Positions 34,767-47,090 of a stretch of DNA of 64,000 nucleotides are shown here, piece by piece (position 1 is the first letter of the stretch; every line of letters starts with the position of its first letter). A model generated the notes under the pieces. The model worked only from the letters and a program-made list of their open reading frames with translations. It was not told the DNA's origin and did no database searches. The stretch is from positions 140,342,001 to 140,406,000 of the forward strand of contig NC_084468.1 of assembly GCF_027409185.1 (NCBI RefSeq), given 5' to 3'. This DNA comes from Cynocephalus volans (taxonomy: Eukaryota > Chordata > Mammalia > Dermoptera > Cynocephalidae). The position numbers and the translations under genes were made by a program.

Positions 34767-36508
34767 GACTGTCGGAGAGGTTAAATTAAAACAAAAACAA
34801 AAATTGTTACCAAAAATTTTAAATCACTATTAAAGAAAATTATAACACTTATATTGTAATTCTAAAATTTATCTTATGACCTGACAATGTTTTTTAAAGA
34901 AACTTTAGTCATTTACAGTATTATAAATAAACATTTTTTATGTCAAAAATATGTCTAACATCATTATACTGAGTCTATTTTTGTCTTCCTATTTGGAAGT
35001 TTATGCACAGCTATTTTTTATTTTAACTTGTAGATAATTTTCCAAAGGACATACGAGTCTTTTATTTCAGAATAACATAATATTAAAGATACTCTATTAC
35101 CTTTAAAGAGCAGCTAAATTAAAATTTACTTTCACATATGTTCATTGATTTTCCAAAAATTCCAAAGCAAAGTCTATGTATAAAGTTAATTTCTTCTAAA
35201 TTCATATATGATTATTAGGTATGGTTTGCTACCAATCATGTGTATCTCTTGTTAAAACAAAGCCACATTTTTAAAATTTCCTGTTTGTACCATCTATTAT
35301 ATCACCATTTATGAGATAATGTAATAAATAGCATCTAATCAAAAAATAAATTTACCTTAGAGTACTACACATATGCTGATTAGAGAATAAATAAGATTAT
35401 TATCGCAATAAACTATACCCTACATTAACTCCTAAATGGTGTAAATTAATGTCCGAAGCAAATATCTTCATTCATTCATTAAGGATTAAAAACTGCAAAT
35501 TGCTAAGCATGCGTGCTAAGAACTTATTTTTAATGATTTTAGGCTCTGTATATTTTTATGTTTATTGAAGTTCTTTTTAAAAGTAACAACATTCTCATGT
35601 GTTTGTTTACTGCCTCTCACTGTTCAGCTTTCTGAAAACTAGCTCCTCTGCTGCCCACAGTTTATCTAGTATAGATAAACAGAATTTTGTTATGACAAGA
35701 ATACCTTCGGATGAGGTTACTTTCCAGGACTTAAGATCTCTTTTCTTATTGTTTCATTTAATAATCAAGCATGGTCTTAATAACAACCCTGCTTACAAAC
35801 TCATTTTAATGATGCTGGGTGTACCAGTTCTCCCAGCCTTTCAGAAGGATGGAAATTACTACTATGATGTAGAGATTTAGAAAACATTTGGGCAAAATGA
35901 ACAAAGATGAGGAAATTTCTGGAGTTAAATAACAGTTGCTGTTAACCAAGAGAAAGGAGAAAAAGATGGATCCAATAGTGGTCATCATGGATATGCAAGT
36001 AATAGAGTTTTCCATCAATTGACTAATTTGACATACTGCACCTAGATTCATCATCACCTATCCAGCCCTGCTCTTCCTGATCTTTTAATGCATCACCATC
36101 TTCCCCAGGCTCCTCTCCTCCAGGACAATCACCCAGTACCAGACAATGTCTAAAGTGTCCCATAGCTAGTTAAAATAGTCTCAAGAACAAGAGGTCCAGC
36201 ATGCTAAATCAGTTCATCTAGCATCCACTTCCAGAGCCCCATCCTCCTCCCACCTGACCTTCTTTTCATTTTATTGATCATTAATGTCCAATACTCTTCT
36301 AAGCTTTTGCTAAGATCCTGTTTGATTCTTGGTGTTTCCAATTTGAATTCCCCTGGTTCCACTTGGCCTTTGTACCATGACTGAATTTGCTTTATCTCTG
36401 GTACCTCCTCTCTATCTCCCCATGGTTCCAACTTACACACATCTTGCAATAGTTCATTGAGAAAATTTCCTATACCCCCACAGCAAATCTGGTAAGATAT
36501 TTGACCTC
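34767..36508. other. No recognised gene
   Basis: AT-rich intergenic sequence. Frames of 81-93 codons at 35599-36449 show no domain or splice support. Confidence 0.4.
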
Positions 36509-36522
36509 ATAAATATGTGACT

Positions 36523-36561
36523 ATCGCTTCTCGGCCTTTTGGCTAAGATCAAGTGTAGTAT
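36523..36561 (+). pseudogene. RNU2: U2 snRNA retropseudogene, 3'-truncated and tailless
   Basis: ATCGCTTCTCGGCCTTTTGG starts at 36523 and continues through 'ctaagatcaagtgtagtat'. This is the exact 5' end of U2 snRNA for 39 nt, including the stem-loop I region and the start of the branch-site-recognition segment. It stops there with no poly(A) tail. The repeat AAATATGTGACT at 36511-36522 and 36562-36573 is a 12-bp TSD. The form matches the known class of 3'-truncated snRNA pseudogenes. It lacks the snRNA promoter and 3' box, so it is not expected to be expressed. Confidence 0.93.
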
Positions 36562-36573
36562 AAATATGTGACT

Positions 36574-37780
36574 ATTTGATGTGTTTGCAGTTGAACAAGT
36601 TGTGGAGAAGTCCCAACTTCACCACAGAAGGTGAAGAGCAATCTGTAAACGTGATAGGAATGAGGAGCTGCCAAAACCTGTCTTCAATAAGTTTTTTTGC
36701 AACCAGACTCAATTATGTGTTCTGTTTGTTTAGTCTCTGGAAGATAAAATAGCAGAGAAAATCCCTGTAGCTATTTCATGACATCCTAAAATGACCCATA
36801 GCCAGTTATCTGGGAAATAGTTTAGAAATTCCAGGAACTCAAACTCAAACTCCAGTAATTCTAAAAGAAGATTAAATGAGAAACAGGAGACACATTTTTG
36901 TTTTCACAACTAGGATTTCTTATTCCAACACCTTTTTAGTTCAGTAGCACAGCCTGAAGAGTGTTATTTCACAAGAAGGAAAGTAATATGACAAAACTGA
37001 TCTATCTTCACATAGCAAAATCATAAACTTAATTGCATAATATAAAATTTTTTAATGTTTGCATTTATGACTATCATGATAATAGTAGTTACATTTCATG
37101 TTCTTCAAAAAGCTCCACATAAAGCCTGACAGTAATCTCATTCAACTCCTATTAGTTAATAATTTATCTATTTGTCATTTGTCTTTTCCTCTGTCAATCT
37201 TTCTTTTCCTCTGCCTCCCCAACCTCATTCCCCAAAAAGGACATACTTCCCAATGCCCACTTTAGATGTGCCCATTTAAGATAAATGCAAAAGAAGAACC
37301 TTCTAGAGTGCAGAAAGAGGGCCACAGTGAAGGATGAATTGGGCAGTCCCTCCCAGAAAGTAGACTCGGCCTAATTAAGGAACATTTCCCCATCCTCAGG
37401 ATAGGGAAGTTCAGCTCCTCTGCCCAGCAGGACTTCAGAACTTCTACAGACAACTATCTGCAGTGTTTCCCCTAACCTTCCCCTTGTTAATGAGAATGCT
37501 TATTGCAGTTATTTCGCCCCTGTTTCACTATTGTGAGACATATATATTGAGGCAGATAGTTTGTCTTTTCAGTTTATAGATATTTAGTCAAGAGAACCCA
37601 CATCTAGACATCATATAGGAAGTACCTACCATCCGTCACTCAGCGACCTTGAACTGGGAGTCTGACACTGCGACTGGATAACTTCTGAAACGTCTTCCTT
37701 GGAAAAGAAGTTAATGTATTATGTACTAGAGGGGATCAGAAAGGAAGACTGAAGTTTTCATTAATGCTGTTCATTAGAAT
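36574..37780. other. No recognised feature
   Basis: Intergenic. Confidence 0.35.
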
Positions 37781-37889
37781 ATTTCTGGCTCTTCTCCTTC
37801 CAGGCACAGGGTTAGATTGTCCTTCCTTTACCACTTTGAAGTTAGGCCAATGAAATGGAGCAGACATGATGTGTATGTTTTTTAAGTAG

Positions 37890-38130
37890 AATCTTTAAGA
37901 GCCAGAAGACAATTCACCAATTTGCCTTTTTCCTGCCTTGATAATCATGGATGCACATGACAACATGGACTCTCCATCAGCCTGGTGCCTGAGAGACTAT
38001 AGTGACCAGAGCCCCCTACTGACCATGATGGCCATGATGGTCACGTGAGGTAAGCAATACATTTCTGTTGACTTAAGCAACTGAGATTTTGTGCTTGTAT
38101 TTTATCACAGTGTAATCCAGTCTATGCTGA
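37890..38130 (+). mobile_element. Probable degraded LTR-type repeat
   Basis: 'gactatagtgaccagagccc', 'ttctgttgacttaagcaact...gagattttgtgcttgta' and 'gtctatgctgactgataaac' match a widespread mammalian LTR-class repeat end. The family is uncertain. Confidence 0.5.
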
Positions 38131-39110
38131 CTGATAAACCTTCTAAGAGCAGAAGGAAGAAACAAACAACTTTATTAAGGAAGAGCTTTTCTGCAAAGAC
38201 CACTGCAGATCAGGTAACATTTTTCACGACATTGCAAAAATCCAACTCTGTACCAAAATCAAAAGTTAGTCTTCTGACAAGGAAGAGGAATATTTGGAAG
38301 GAGCTAAAGAAATGAAGAAACCCTGACTTCCCAGCCTATCTCCACAATGCCTCGCAGGACAACCCCTGACTTATAGAGATGACAAACCCCCTTCACCAAG
38401 TGCAAATCACTGGAATGTGGCAGATTAGTTTTGCCACAGGAATCCATCTATTATTCCCCTTTCCTTGAAGCAGAATCCAAGATAGTTGCATTTAAACTGA
38501 AGTTTAGGGACTCTCACAGATGTTAACAGGGACACCTACAAAGCAGCACCTAGATTCATTGACAATGACTCTAAAAGCTTTGGTTAATTGCTAACAGAGT
38601 GCTACAAATTTTAAGCCACTGCATCCCGCCAGGATTTAAAAGGACTTGTGCTGCCAGAGAGTCTGGACTAGATTAACGATCCCCAGATTCTGGTCCATAG
38701 ACAGGGTCTGGAGAAATCTTATTCATTTGCAATGAAGTGAGAAAAATAAAGACAAGTATAATCATTTTTAATAAAACTAAATATATTCAATTTAGAGGAC
38801 TGTTCTGTGTGTAAATTATATCTTTCCCAATTTTGTGATATTAAAATGTCCTCACATTTATCAAATGATGGTAAAAGAGAAATGGTAGGACTTTTACTGT
38901 TGTTACTAACATTTTTACTTCACAAAATTAAGTTTGATAACTTTATATTGTCTCCATGTATTTATGAAAATTTGATTTAATCATGGAAACTATTATGTTG
39001 ATTTGACCATCAGGTCTAAAAACTACTGAAGGACTTTATACTTGTAACACCATATGATTATTATTAGTACTATAAAATGTAATGATGGAATCTTACAGCA
39101 TCCTTTAGAG
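38131..39110. other. No recognised gene
   Basis: Intergenic. The 74-codon frame at 38091-38315 overlaps repeat sequence. Confidence 0.35.
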
Positions 39111-39480
39111 CTGTACTGTCCAATATGGCAGCAACTAGCCACATGTGGCTACTGAGCTCCTGAAATGTAACTGGACCAAATTATGCTTTGCTCATTTGTA
39201 AAGCTCATACTGGATTTCAAAGACAGTTTTTAAAAAGGAATAAAATATCTCAATAATTTTTTATTACATAGTAATAATTTTTGATTGCATAATTTTTGAT
39301 TACATAATAATAATTGATTGCATGTTAAAATGGTAATATTTTAGATATACTAGGTTAAATAAAATGTATTATTAAAATTAATTCACCTGTTCCTTTTTAC
39401 TTTTTAAATGTGGCTTCTAGAACATTTAAAATTGCACATGTAGCTCACATTGTATTTCTATCAGACATCCCTGTTCTAAA
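39111..39480 (-). mobile_element. MER1-type hAT-Charlie element
   Basis: 'ctgtactgtccaatatggca...actagccacatgtggctact', a long AT-rich middle, and 'tagctcacattgtatttcta...ccctgttct' at the far end are the inverted termini of a MER1-like nonautonomous hAT element. Confidence 0.75.
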
Positions 39481-40204
39481 GTTAAAGCGTGTTCATGATT
39501 AACTGCTTAAGACTGTGTTTTTTCTGGTAACGTCTTGTGTTTGCATGCCTTTGCAGTCACATCACACCGTAATAGCTGATTCACACCTAATACTCAACAG
39601 CCTCTTCTCCCTGACTAGAGTCTCTGCTCTTTCTCATGGTTTGCATCACACGGCCATGAAATTAGTCTTCTTTATTCATCTCTTTTTGATTATGTCACTC
39701 CATTGCCCAGAAATTAATATCAACTTTTATATCATCTTTCCTATTATCCAAATTAATCAACCTAATGCATGACACTATCCAACAACTGATTATTCCATAG
39801 CTCTCCAATACTATTTATGTTATTGCCTGGCCATAGGCCCATCCAGACCTACTATTTGCCCATGATTATCCTTTGCTTTCACCTGTCTTTGATATGAAAT
39901 GTTGCTTCCATCTCTCTGTATTGGTCCAAGTCCTTCTGTGCCTTCCACACTCAGTACACAGCTTTCCTTCCCTAAAATACCTTCCACAGTTGGCCCTACC
40001 TCGCTCTCTGTACCAGTCTCTCTGATGCTCTCTCATGTCCTGTTTAATACATTATTTTCATCAATTTGAATTCATCGAGGAATTAGTAAAAATATACTTT
40101 AGGCAATTTACATATGTTTATTATGTCTCCATAACTAATTTATAAATTACTTAAAACAGAGTATCGTATTTCATAAAATGACAGAACTATGATTCACCTA
40201 GATC
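39481..40204. other. No recognised gene
   Basis: Intergenic. The 85-codon frame at 39515-39772 has a hydrophobic composition but no start or splice context beyond an ATG. Confidence 0.35.
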
Positions 40205-40312
40205 AGCTAATTGTTTTACAAGTGAGGTAACTGAAGACCAGAGCTTTTAAGTGACTTACCAGAGTTTACAGGTCTAATGAGAAAAACTGGAACTAGAACT
40301 CCCAAAATACTA
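40205..40312 (-). repeat. MIR-like fragment
   Basis: 'tttacaagtgaggtaactga...ttttaagtgacttaccagag' follows the MIR core complement. Confidence 0.55.
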
Positions 40313-40944
40313 CTGTTACTGCTGGAACAAGCAACCTTTACTTTTCTAATTTATTCTGCCTTCCGGCAGGTAGGAGACATCCCTTGTATAAACCAGGCGG
40401 TCTCAAATGAGATGCAGAGTCATCAGCAACACACTGGTAGTGCCTAAAGGGGAGACCATTGGGATTATGAGGCTCGGGCAAAGAGCACCCATAAATCTCC
40501 CGCAGGGTTGATTCCATGGGTTGAAGAGCAAGCTAAATCATAGGCAGGCAAGCAGGACTTAGTGACAAGGCTCCTATGGTAGCAGGAAACCTGAAGTGCA
40601 AGCAAGAACTCTGAAGCTGATGAAGTGTAACTATAATACTGAGCATGAGCAATGAGGTTATGGGGATAGAGGGAAGGAAGATGGCTGTTCAGAGAGCACA
40701 CAGGTAACCAGATGCAAAGCAGCAAGGTAAACTTCCAGATCCCATCCACTGTCCAAACCAAAATTGTATCACTTCTTTTATACTGTCAGTCTTGAATCAG
40801 GTAGGCTCAATCTGAGAATGAGCCTAAAGCCTGAATGTACTCAATTATAATAGTTTAAGAGAAGTAAGATAAGGTTAACAATATAAACTCTGCACAGAGT
40901 TTACACTTAACAAATGCCGTCAACTGGTATTTACTACTTAAGAT
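40313..40944. other. No recognised gene
   Basis: Intergenic. The 98-codon minus frame at 40465-40761 shows no domain. Confidence 0.35.
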
Positions 40945-41010
40945 GATAGGTAGGTAGGTAGATAGATAACATAGATAGACAGCTAGATAGATTAGATTAG
41001 ATAGATAGTT
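40945..41010. repeat. Imperfect (GATA)n/(GGTA)n microsatellite
   Basis: GATAGGTAGGTAGGTAGATA and following GATA/GATTA variants. Confidence 0.9.
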
Positions 41011-42176
41011 GAGCTTGTTGACTTTGTCCATCTTTTTCATGCTACCAGTTTTGCAGAGGGTCACTTAATTCTGCTATGTCCCAATAATATCCCTCAGTGG
41101 AATATATGGCAACCCTAGAATCCACATGGGACTTGGCTTACCATTGAATGGTTGATTTTCTGCCAAAATGATACAATAGTTTCTGATCACTTTTCACCAA
41201 GGGTGAAATTGTTTAGATTTTGTATGAAATATTTTTTGAAATACCTGTACTTGTCAATTGTTCTGTCCCAGTTGAATGTTTTGCTTGATATCATTCCCCA
41301 AATGTCATTTCACTTAAGAATTTTTTAACTAATCTTAAATCAAGACAGCTGAATTTGCCTTTTGGTGTGATTTAGAGGTAATGAGCAATCTCAGGAGTCT
41401 TGACTGACTGACAGCTGTCAACCAGAAATGGATTCATAGGATGAACAATTTGACAGCATGCATTTTAGCCCTTGGATTGCACTTAATATTTCTAATTTAG
41501 GGTGGATGTATCTGAATATCTCTACATCATGAGGCTCTGATTGAGATTTTACCAGTCTCTTGCACTGAGACTTTCCCAGGTTTAAAAAAAAACACTTAAT
41601 AAAATGGCTGTTTTTACTGTTGAAAATAATCATGGTGAATAGGTCCAGAAGCATGGATAAAAGCCCTCCAGTGTCATTATCTAATTTTACAATATGATAC
41701 CAAAGAACATAGTGGTCTGTTTCAGTCATGATGGCAAAAACCGCAAGGTTAATAATGCTTTTCTGCCTTGACCCACTAGGTTGCTACAAGAAGTAATTTT
41801 CAAATAGGAGGTTTTGTTACTATTCAGAGAGTTTCAATATGATTTTTTAAGAGGTTCCCAGATAACAAAGTGTATTAACTTCTATTAACCTGTGTCAGCA
41901 CCAAGTCTAGGGTAGAAAACCTCGACATGTTCAGCCAAGTAGAGGCATTGACATCACAGGTTCTATCATGCCCATAGTGCAAGTTTACACTTGAACAACG
42001 TGGGCAGAAAGAGGTTAGGAACACACACCATCTGTTTGTTTTTAAAACTCTTTAATGTTTGTCTTTAAATTGCAAAATAAGAGAATGAGAAAATACACTT
42101 TAATTCAAATTTTAGGTAAGAAGAATTTGATTTCAGTAATGTACTAAAAAAAAAAAATCAATGCTTGAACATTATT
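41011..42176. other. No recognised gene
   Basis: Intergenic. The 103-codon minus frame at 41418-41729 is unsupported. Confidence 0.35.
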
Positions 42177-42397
42177 CAGGGGAGCCTCTTGCTACAGCAA
42201 TCAGGATCTATTTTGTCCCCCAAAGGACATTTGATAATGTCTGAAGACACCTTTAACTGTCACAACTGTGGAGTGCTACAAGCTTCTAGTGGGTGGAGGC
42301 CAAGGATGCTTTGCATCCTACAGTGCAAAGGACAGCCCCTAACAATAAAGAATTCCCCAGCCCAAAATACCAATAGTACCTGCTGCAAATGGTTAGG
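42177..42397 (+). mobile_element. MER20-like hAT element
   Basis: 'ttttgtcccccaaaggacat', 'ttgataatgtctgaagacac', 'ctgtcacaactgtggagtgc', 'tctagtgggtggaggccaag', 'atcctacagtgcaaaggaca' and 'cccaaaataccaatagtacc' follow the MER20 consensus almost end to end, about 220 bp. The 112-codon frame at 42165-42503 is the element read through, not a gene. Confidence 0.85.
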
Positions 42398-43374
42398 GTA
42401 TTCTATATTCATCACTTTTGGGTTTTTCCACCAATGTACCTATATAAAATTAATAGTCCAGATTCACTGCCTTTGCCAAAATAAGAGAAAAGTGGCATCT
42501 TGAGAAAATAAATATCAAAAATTATTCCTTTAGGCAAATATCTATTTTAGTAAAACCTAATATATTCTTAATAAAATGAGAAACGATTTTGAAATTTTTC
42601 ACTGATAACTTCAGTAGACTAAAAATACATTGTTAAAGAGTACTTCCTGGGTACTGGCCCAACAATTGTATATGTCTATGATATATGCTCAGGCAAAATT
42701 TTAAAAGTTAATAAAATAACATCAGAAGGACTTTGAAAGCCTTTGTATCGACAGCTTACTTTATACTGGGACAATTCCCAAAGCAAGGACCTAAACTTCA
42801 CTGTTGAGAAGCTTCTTATGAATCCCCCTTCTGATACTGCCTTCCAGAAAATACTTCCAGGAAATACTATTTCTAAAATAAAAAATAAACCATTAGCCAC
42901 CCACACAATATTCTTAAAACATTTCAAGTATTGTTAAAAATATTGAATATTTAATGGGCATTTGAACTCAGTTAACCACAAACATTTCTACCAAAAAAAA
43001 GTGTCATCATTAAATAAATCTGTTGCTGAATGCATAAGGACTTGTGAAGATTCCTATACCCAATTTCTCCTTTAGTGAAATTAATTATACCAGGCAAAAA
43101 AGCAGTGTTAATATAACATTTTAGCCACTGTTTAGAAATAGGCTTTTAAACCGATTCTACTTATAGAATCTCTACAAGCAAGGGCATTAATCTCACAAAC
43201 AAATTCTTCATGTCAATGTGCTACCCATTTGTTCTAGGAATACATAATCAAGTTGCAAAATAAAAATAATACAGCCCGGCTAAAAGAAAATGTATTCCAC
43301 AGAAATGTTCTTTGCATTTTTATACTTTTTTTTCCTGCTGGTAAAATTATAAAAATCATCATCATATGAATGGC
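42398..43374. other. No recognised feature
   Basis: AT-rich intergenic sequence. Confidence 0.35.
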
Positions 43375-43580
43375 TGCCATTTAGTAATCACCTGTTATGC
43401 ACTAGGACCTACACCAGACATCAGTGTGCACTGTGCTTGTCATCACGGCTCCCTTGCTAGATAGATATTTTCCTCCAAAAAGCTAAGGCTCTGTTAAGAG
43501 TAAGCATCTGCACAACTCTAAAGTAGCAGGGTACCTATGATTCAAACCCAGGACGGCTTTACTCCACAGCATGTCTTACT
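43375..43580 (-). repeat. MIR
   Basis: 'taatcacctgttatgcacta', 'gctaaggctctgttaagagt' and 'ctatgattcaaacccaggac' follow the full MIR complement, including the tRNA-like B-box end. Confidence 0.7.
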
Positions 43581-43987
43581 CTCCACTGTGTCTAAATTCA
43601 CAAGTTCAAAAGAATGCTCAATTTTAAATTCTTTTGTATTTTTCCTTGAATCATAGCCTACTGTTCAAATTCCCAAGCTCAGACAGATTATAAAAGATTG
43701 CTACAGTTAACACTTTATAGTTCACTCCACAAAGGCATTTTTGCCCTGTGTAGTTCTATTCTTTTCCTAGTCCTATGTCATAGAGAAAAAAAAAAAATTA
43801 TTTGTGATATATCTCTAGCTCAGTTTCTTTCTAGTAGTATGGCTTTGATCATTCAGTCATTTGTCCCTGTTTATACACACTCTTATTTGTAGACTGTTGC
43901 AGCACATAGAAACAAGATGTGCAGAGTAAGCGAGAGGAGCCTGTTCTCTGTCTGAAACTTTTCCTTGCTACTCAGGTTTGTCTGTGT

Positions 43988-43988
<1 letters not shown>
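43581..43988. other. No recognised feature
   Basis: Intergenic. Confidence 0.3.

Positions 43989-44043
<55 letters not shown>
43989..44043. repeat. (GT)n microsatellite
   Basis: An uninterrupted GT run of about 54 bp. Frames across it on both strands (HT or VC repeats) are artefacts. Confidence 0.97.
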
Positions 44044-44047
<4 letters not shown>

Positions 44048-44065
44048 AAGAATATTAAAACTGTT

Positions 44066-44172
44066 AGAGAAAGAGGGTGGGGAGGAGAGATCCTGAGAGA
44101 GACAAAAGAAGAAATAAAAGGAGGAAGTATGGAAAGAGAGAGAGAAAGGAAATGGGAGAGGAAGGAGGGAAG
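44066..44172. repeat. Polypurine (GA-rich) tract
   Basis: About 107 bp almost purely of G and A on the plus strand, 120-230 bp upstream of the candidate exon at 44297. Such tracts can form triplex (H-DNA) and often lie in promoters. Function here is not shown. Confidence 0.85.
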
Positions 44173-44296
44173 ACTGCTTTGTAGCTGCTGAGATTGCAGA
44201 CAGAAATAGCACACAACCACCGTAAGCTGCATGCGACTCAGAAAGCAAGACCAGATTTTATTCACTTCCATTAATCAGTTGCTCAGAAAGAAGAAA

Positions 44297-44342
44297 ATGA
44301 CATCTGGTCCTGTCTTCAACCTCTTAATTATTGGAATATATT
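44297..44342 (+). CDS. Candidate signal-peptide first exon (partial gene)
   Basis: An ATG with purine at -3 (GAAAATGA) opens 15 codons, MTSGPVFNLLIIGIY, with a hydrophobic stretch resembling the front of a secretion signal. One extra base follows, then a near-consensus donor, TT|GTAAGTATG, at 44343. The intron would be phase 1, the usual arrangement where a signal-peptide exon precedes an immunoglobulin-type or other phase-1 extracellular module. Upstream lies a GC-moderate leader (about 44180-44296) and the polypurine/(GT)n tract. No matching second exon was recognised before the window's end, and I do not recognise the protein. A chance ATG plus donor is a real alternative. Confidence 0.3.
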
Positions 44343-44349
44343 GTAAGTA

Positions 44350-46261
44350 TGCTCAGCATCTCATTTTGTGTATCTTAATATTGCGTTAAATAACTACAAG
44401 AGCAAATGTTGATTACTTACATTTATGTTTTTAAGATAAAAATTATTTTCCGGTAAAATTGTGATCTCACTTCAGAACTATTCTCGGTACTTATCTGGTA
44501 TTTGTGTTAAAAACTGGAATGTCTTGTCATAGTCAGTAATTAGACAAGACTAACATGCCATGTAAACCTATGCTTCATAACAACCAATTTGCATAATTAA
44601 TATTATAAGAAATGTTATAATATGTAAGAGTAGTAATCCTTAGAGAAATTGCGTTTAAGGAATATGTTCATTGAAATATCCTGGGGAAGTCTTCATAGTT
44701 GTTTCATTTTCTGTGTAGTTGTAATCCTTTGTCATCCTTATCCTTGTGATTTGATATCATAAGTGTGCTTCTAGGCAGCGAGATACATTCATATAACTCT
44801 TTTTATTTAGCAAGATTTCTCAGTATTCCTAGAAATAAAAACAAAGGAAGGCACAAAGCAAGGAGAAAAACAGACATACAAGGAGTTTCAGATGGACGTT
44901 TTACTTTTACTATAATTAAAAATTTTGCTTTCTCTATGTGCACCATGGTTTATTTTCAAAAAACTTTTTTTTTAATTCCAAGGGAAGAATCATTGTGCAT
45001 TAAGCCCATTTGATTTATATTATGGAGATAAGAATAAAATGTTTTTGTTTCTTAGGTAATAAGTGATGAGAAATTCAAAGCCAAGCCAAGAAAGAGACTT
45101 TCTGGGTACCTGTAATACCTTGTTATTCTGGGAATGTGAGCTTTAACAAATTTAGAACTCACAGACATGTTTATATTCCTCTATCTCTTAAAAGTTTGAA
45201 AAAGTTCTGTTTACACTAAGATATTCTATTGAGAAATGGATCAGGGTAACTTTCAATCCTAACTTTCCCACTTCTGAAGGCATGTACTGTACCAAAGTGA
45301 TTATTTTTTTCTTTTCTCTCCTTCTCTCCTCCTTACCTCTAGTATACCTCACCTAAACAATCAAAGGTGAAAGACAGCATCAAACCCAGAGAAACTACTC
45401 AGAATCCTGGAGAAATATTCCAGCCCACTTTTCTCCATCTCTAATCTTGATTACTGATATTCCCATTTTTTAACTGCAGGGGGGAAAGTCAAATCACAAA
45501 CCTTTACCAAAAATTGAATGTTTTGCATTATAATCCAGTGTTTGAGCTCCTGTTTGCAGCCTGATAAATCAATAACATATTTTGCCATCCCCTAATCCAT
45601 TTCAATGAGATGAATAGATTGAATAAGCCAAAAGAATACTTCCAAGATAGGCATTCTAGTGTGCAGAATTCAAGAGTATTAAAAGGTGTTCAGGACAGGT
45701 TGAGAAGCAACTTTAGCTAACGTGTTAACAGTTACTTTAGGTTAGTAAAAAAGTTGCGTGTTTACACGTAGTCTTTTGTTAACAAGAAATTAGTTTCATG
45801 ACCAGAAAATAGAAAATAATAATGATGACAATACCAAAACCATCCATCTTTTTAAATTTAAATTCCTTTCTGATTAAAAAGAAAAGTTGATAATGCAATG
45901 TGAGTACGTGACAGCTTCAAGTTCTCACCTTCCCATACCTTCCATAGGGAACGGGGGCATAAATATTGGATGGAGAATTTGGTATCAAGATTCCCGGTAT
46001 CAAGTCTCACAGTATTAACTGAGCATTGAGGTGGGGGACATTATTAGCAGGGACTCCCTGAGATAGCATTCACAACCATGACTCCCCTTTACTTTAGCCC
46101 ATCACCCACCCCCCGACTTAAGTGAGAATTTCCTGTGTACACAGCAAAGGTAATCAACAACCATACTTAAGGACAAATTTGTAAACCTCTATAAGTGCCC
46201 CCAAGGTTTTTGCTTTGTTTAGTTTTGTTTTTTAAATTTACTCTCCTGGTCCCCAGGAAAG
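44350..46261. other. No recognised gene or repeat
   Basis: About 1.9 kb of sequence. It would be intronic if the candidate exon at 44297 is real. The 82-codon frame at 44765-45013 has no acceptor/donor pattern that I can defend. Confidence 0.35.
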
Positions 46262-46380
46262 GTGATGTGATATCATGGGAAACACCTGACCTATGGTGCT
46301 GAACTGCATGACCATGTACTAGCTCTATGATTGCTGACAAATAAGTTACTCTCTCTGGGTTTTAGTTTATGAAATGGCAA
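46262..46380 (+). repeat. MIR fragment
   Basis: 'gctgaactgcatgaccatgt', 'agctctatgattgctgacaa' and 'ataagttactctctctgggt...tttagttta' follow the MIR 5'-core order. Confidence 0.55.
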
Positions 46381-46685
46381 TCAAATCTTTTACCCTCTCC
46401 ACCTCCCAGAGCCCCTATGTTTGGTTCTTTATTTTCAAAATTGCCTCCTCAAATCTCACAACTCTATTATGTAGACACAATTAAGCACACAAGGAAGGCA
46501 CGACCCAAGGACATTCAGTGCCTTGGCACAAGATTCAACTTAATGAATGCCAGGATGTGAATACTTTCAAAGTTTATGCTCTTTCTCCTAGACCATGGTT
46601 ATTCTCGATTGAGATAACTTGTATAAATAGGCTTTGAAAACTGTGAAGCCCTTTAGAGACGTAAGCAACTACTCATATTAGTCAT
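46381..46685. other. No recognised feature
   Basis: Possible decayed MIR at 46430-46560; nothing firm. Confidence 0.3.
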
Positions 46686-46689
46686 CCTT

Positions 46690-46830
46690 TTAACAGAAAA
46701 TACCTATTGAATGCCAGGTACTTTAGTAAGCAATAGGACTAAGGAATAAATACAGCATGATCCCTGCTCTGAAGGCATAGAGTGGAGACTACAGCAAGTT
46801 AATGTAGATTACCACTCAGTGAGACTTGCA
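46690..46830 (-). repeat. L2 3'-end fragment
   Basis: 'tacctattgaatgccaggta' and 'catgatccctgctctgaagg' are antisense L2 3'-end blocks. Confidence 0.55.
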
Positions 46831-46974
46831 AAAACAGAGGTGTACAAAGATAGAGGTATATTAAGATTCAGAAAAGATTTTCTTCTAGTCTTAAAATTTT
46901 TTCATTCTTTAAAAATTCCTCTGTCTATACTCTAGTTAATTATATTTGCCAGTGTTATTTCCTAGTAATTTACT

Positions 46975-47090
46975 ATAGTTAGGTAAGATTTTACCATTAG
47001 GGGAAGCTGGTGAATGGCATATGGGACTTCACCATACTATTTTTTTCAACTTTTTGTGCCTTTATAGTTATTTCAAAATTAAAAGCTAAA
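46975..47090 (+). mobile_element. Old L1 3' end
   Basis: 'gctggtgaatggcatatggg', 'accatactatttttttcaac' and 'agttatttcaaaattaaaag' are typical of old L1M 3' termini. Confidence 0.65.

Noticed and set aside
36523..36561. Functional U2 snRNA gene
   Set aside because: Only 39 of about 190 nt are present, with no Sm site, no promoter elements and TSDs on both sides.
43883..44271. Frames of 90-121 codons with long His-Thr or Val-Cys runs on both strands
   Set aside because: They are translations of the (GT)n microsatellite and polypurine tract.
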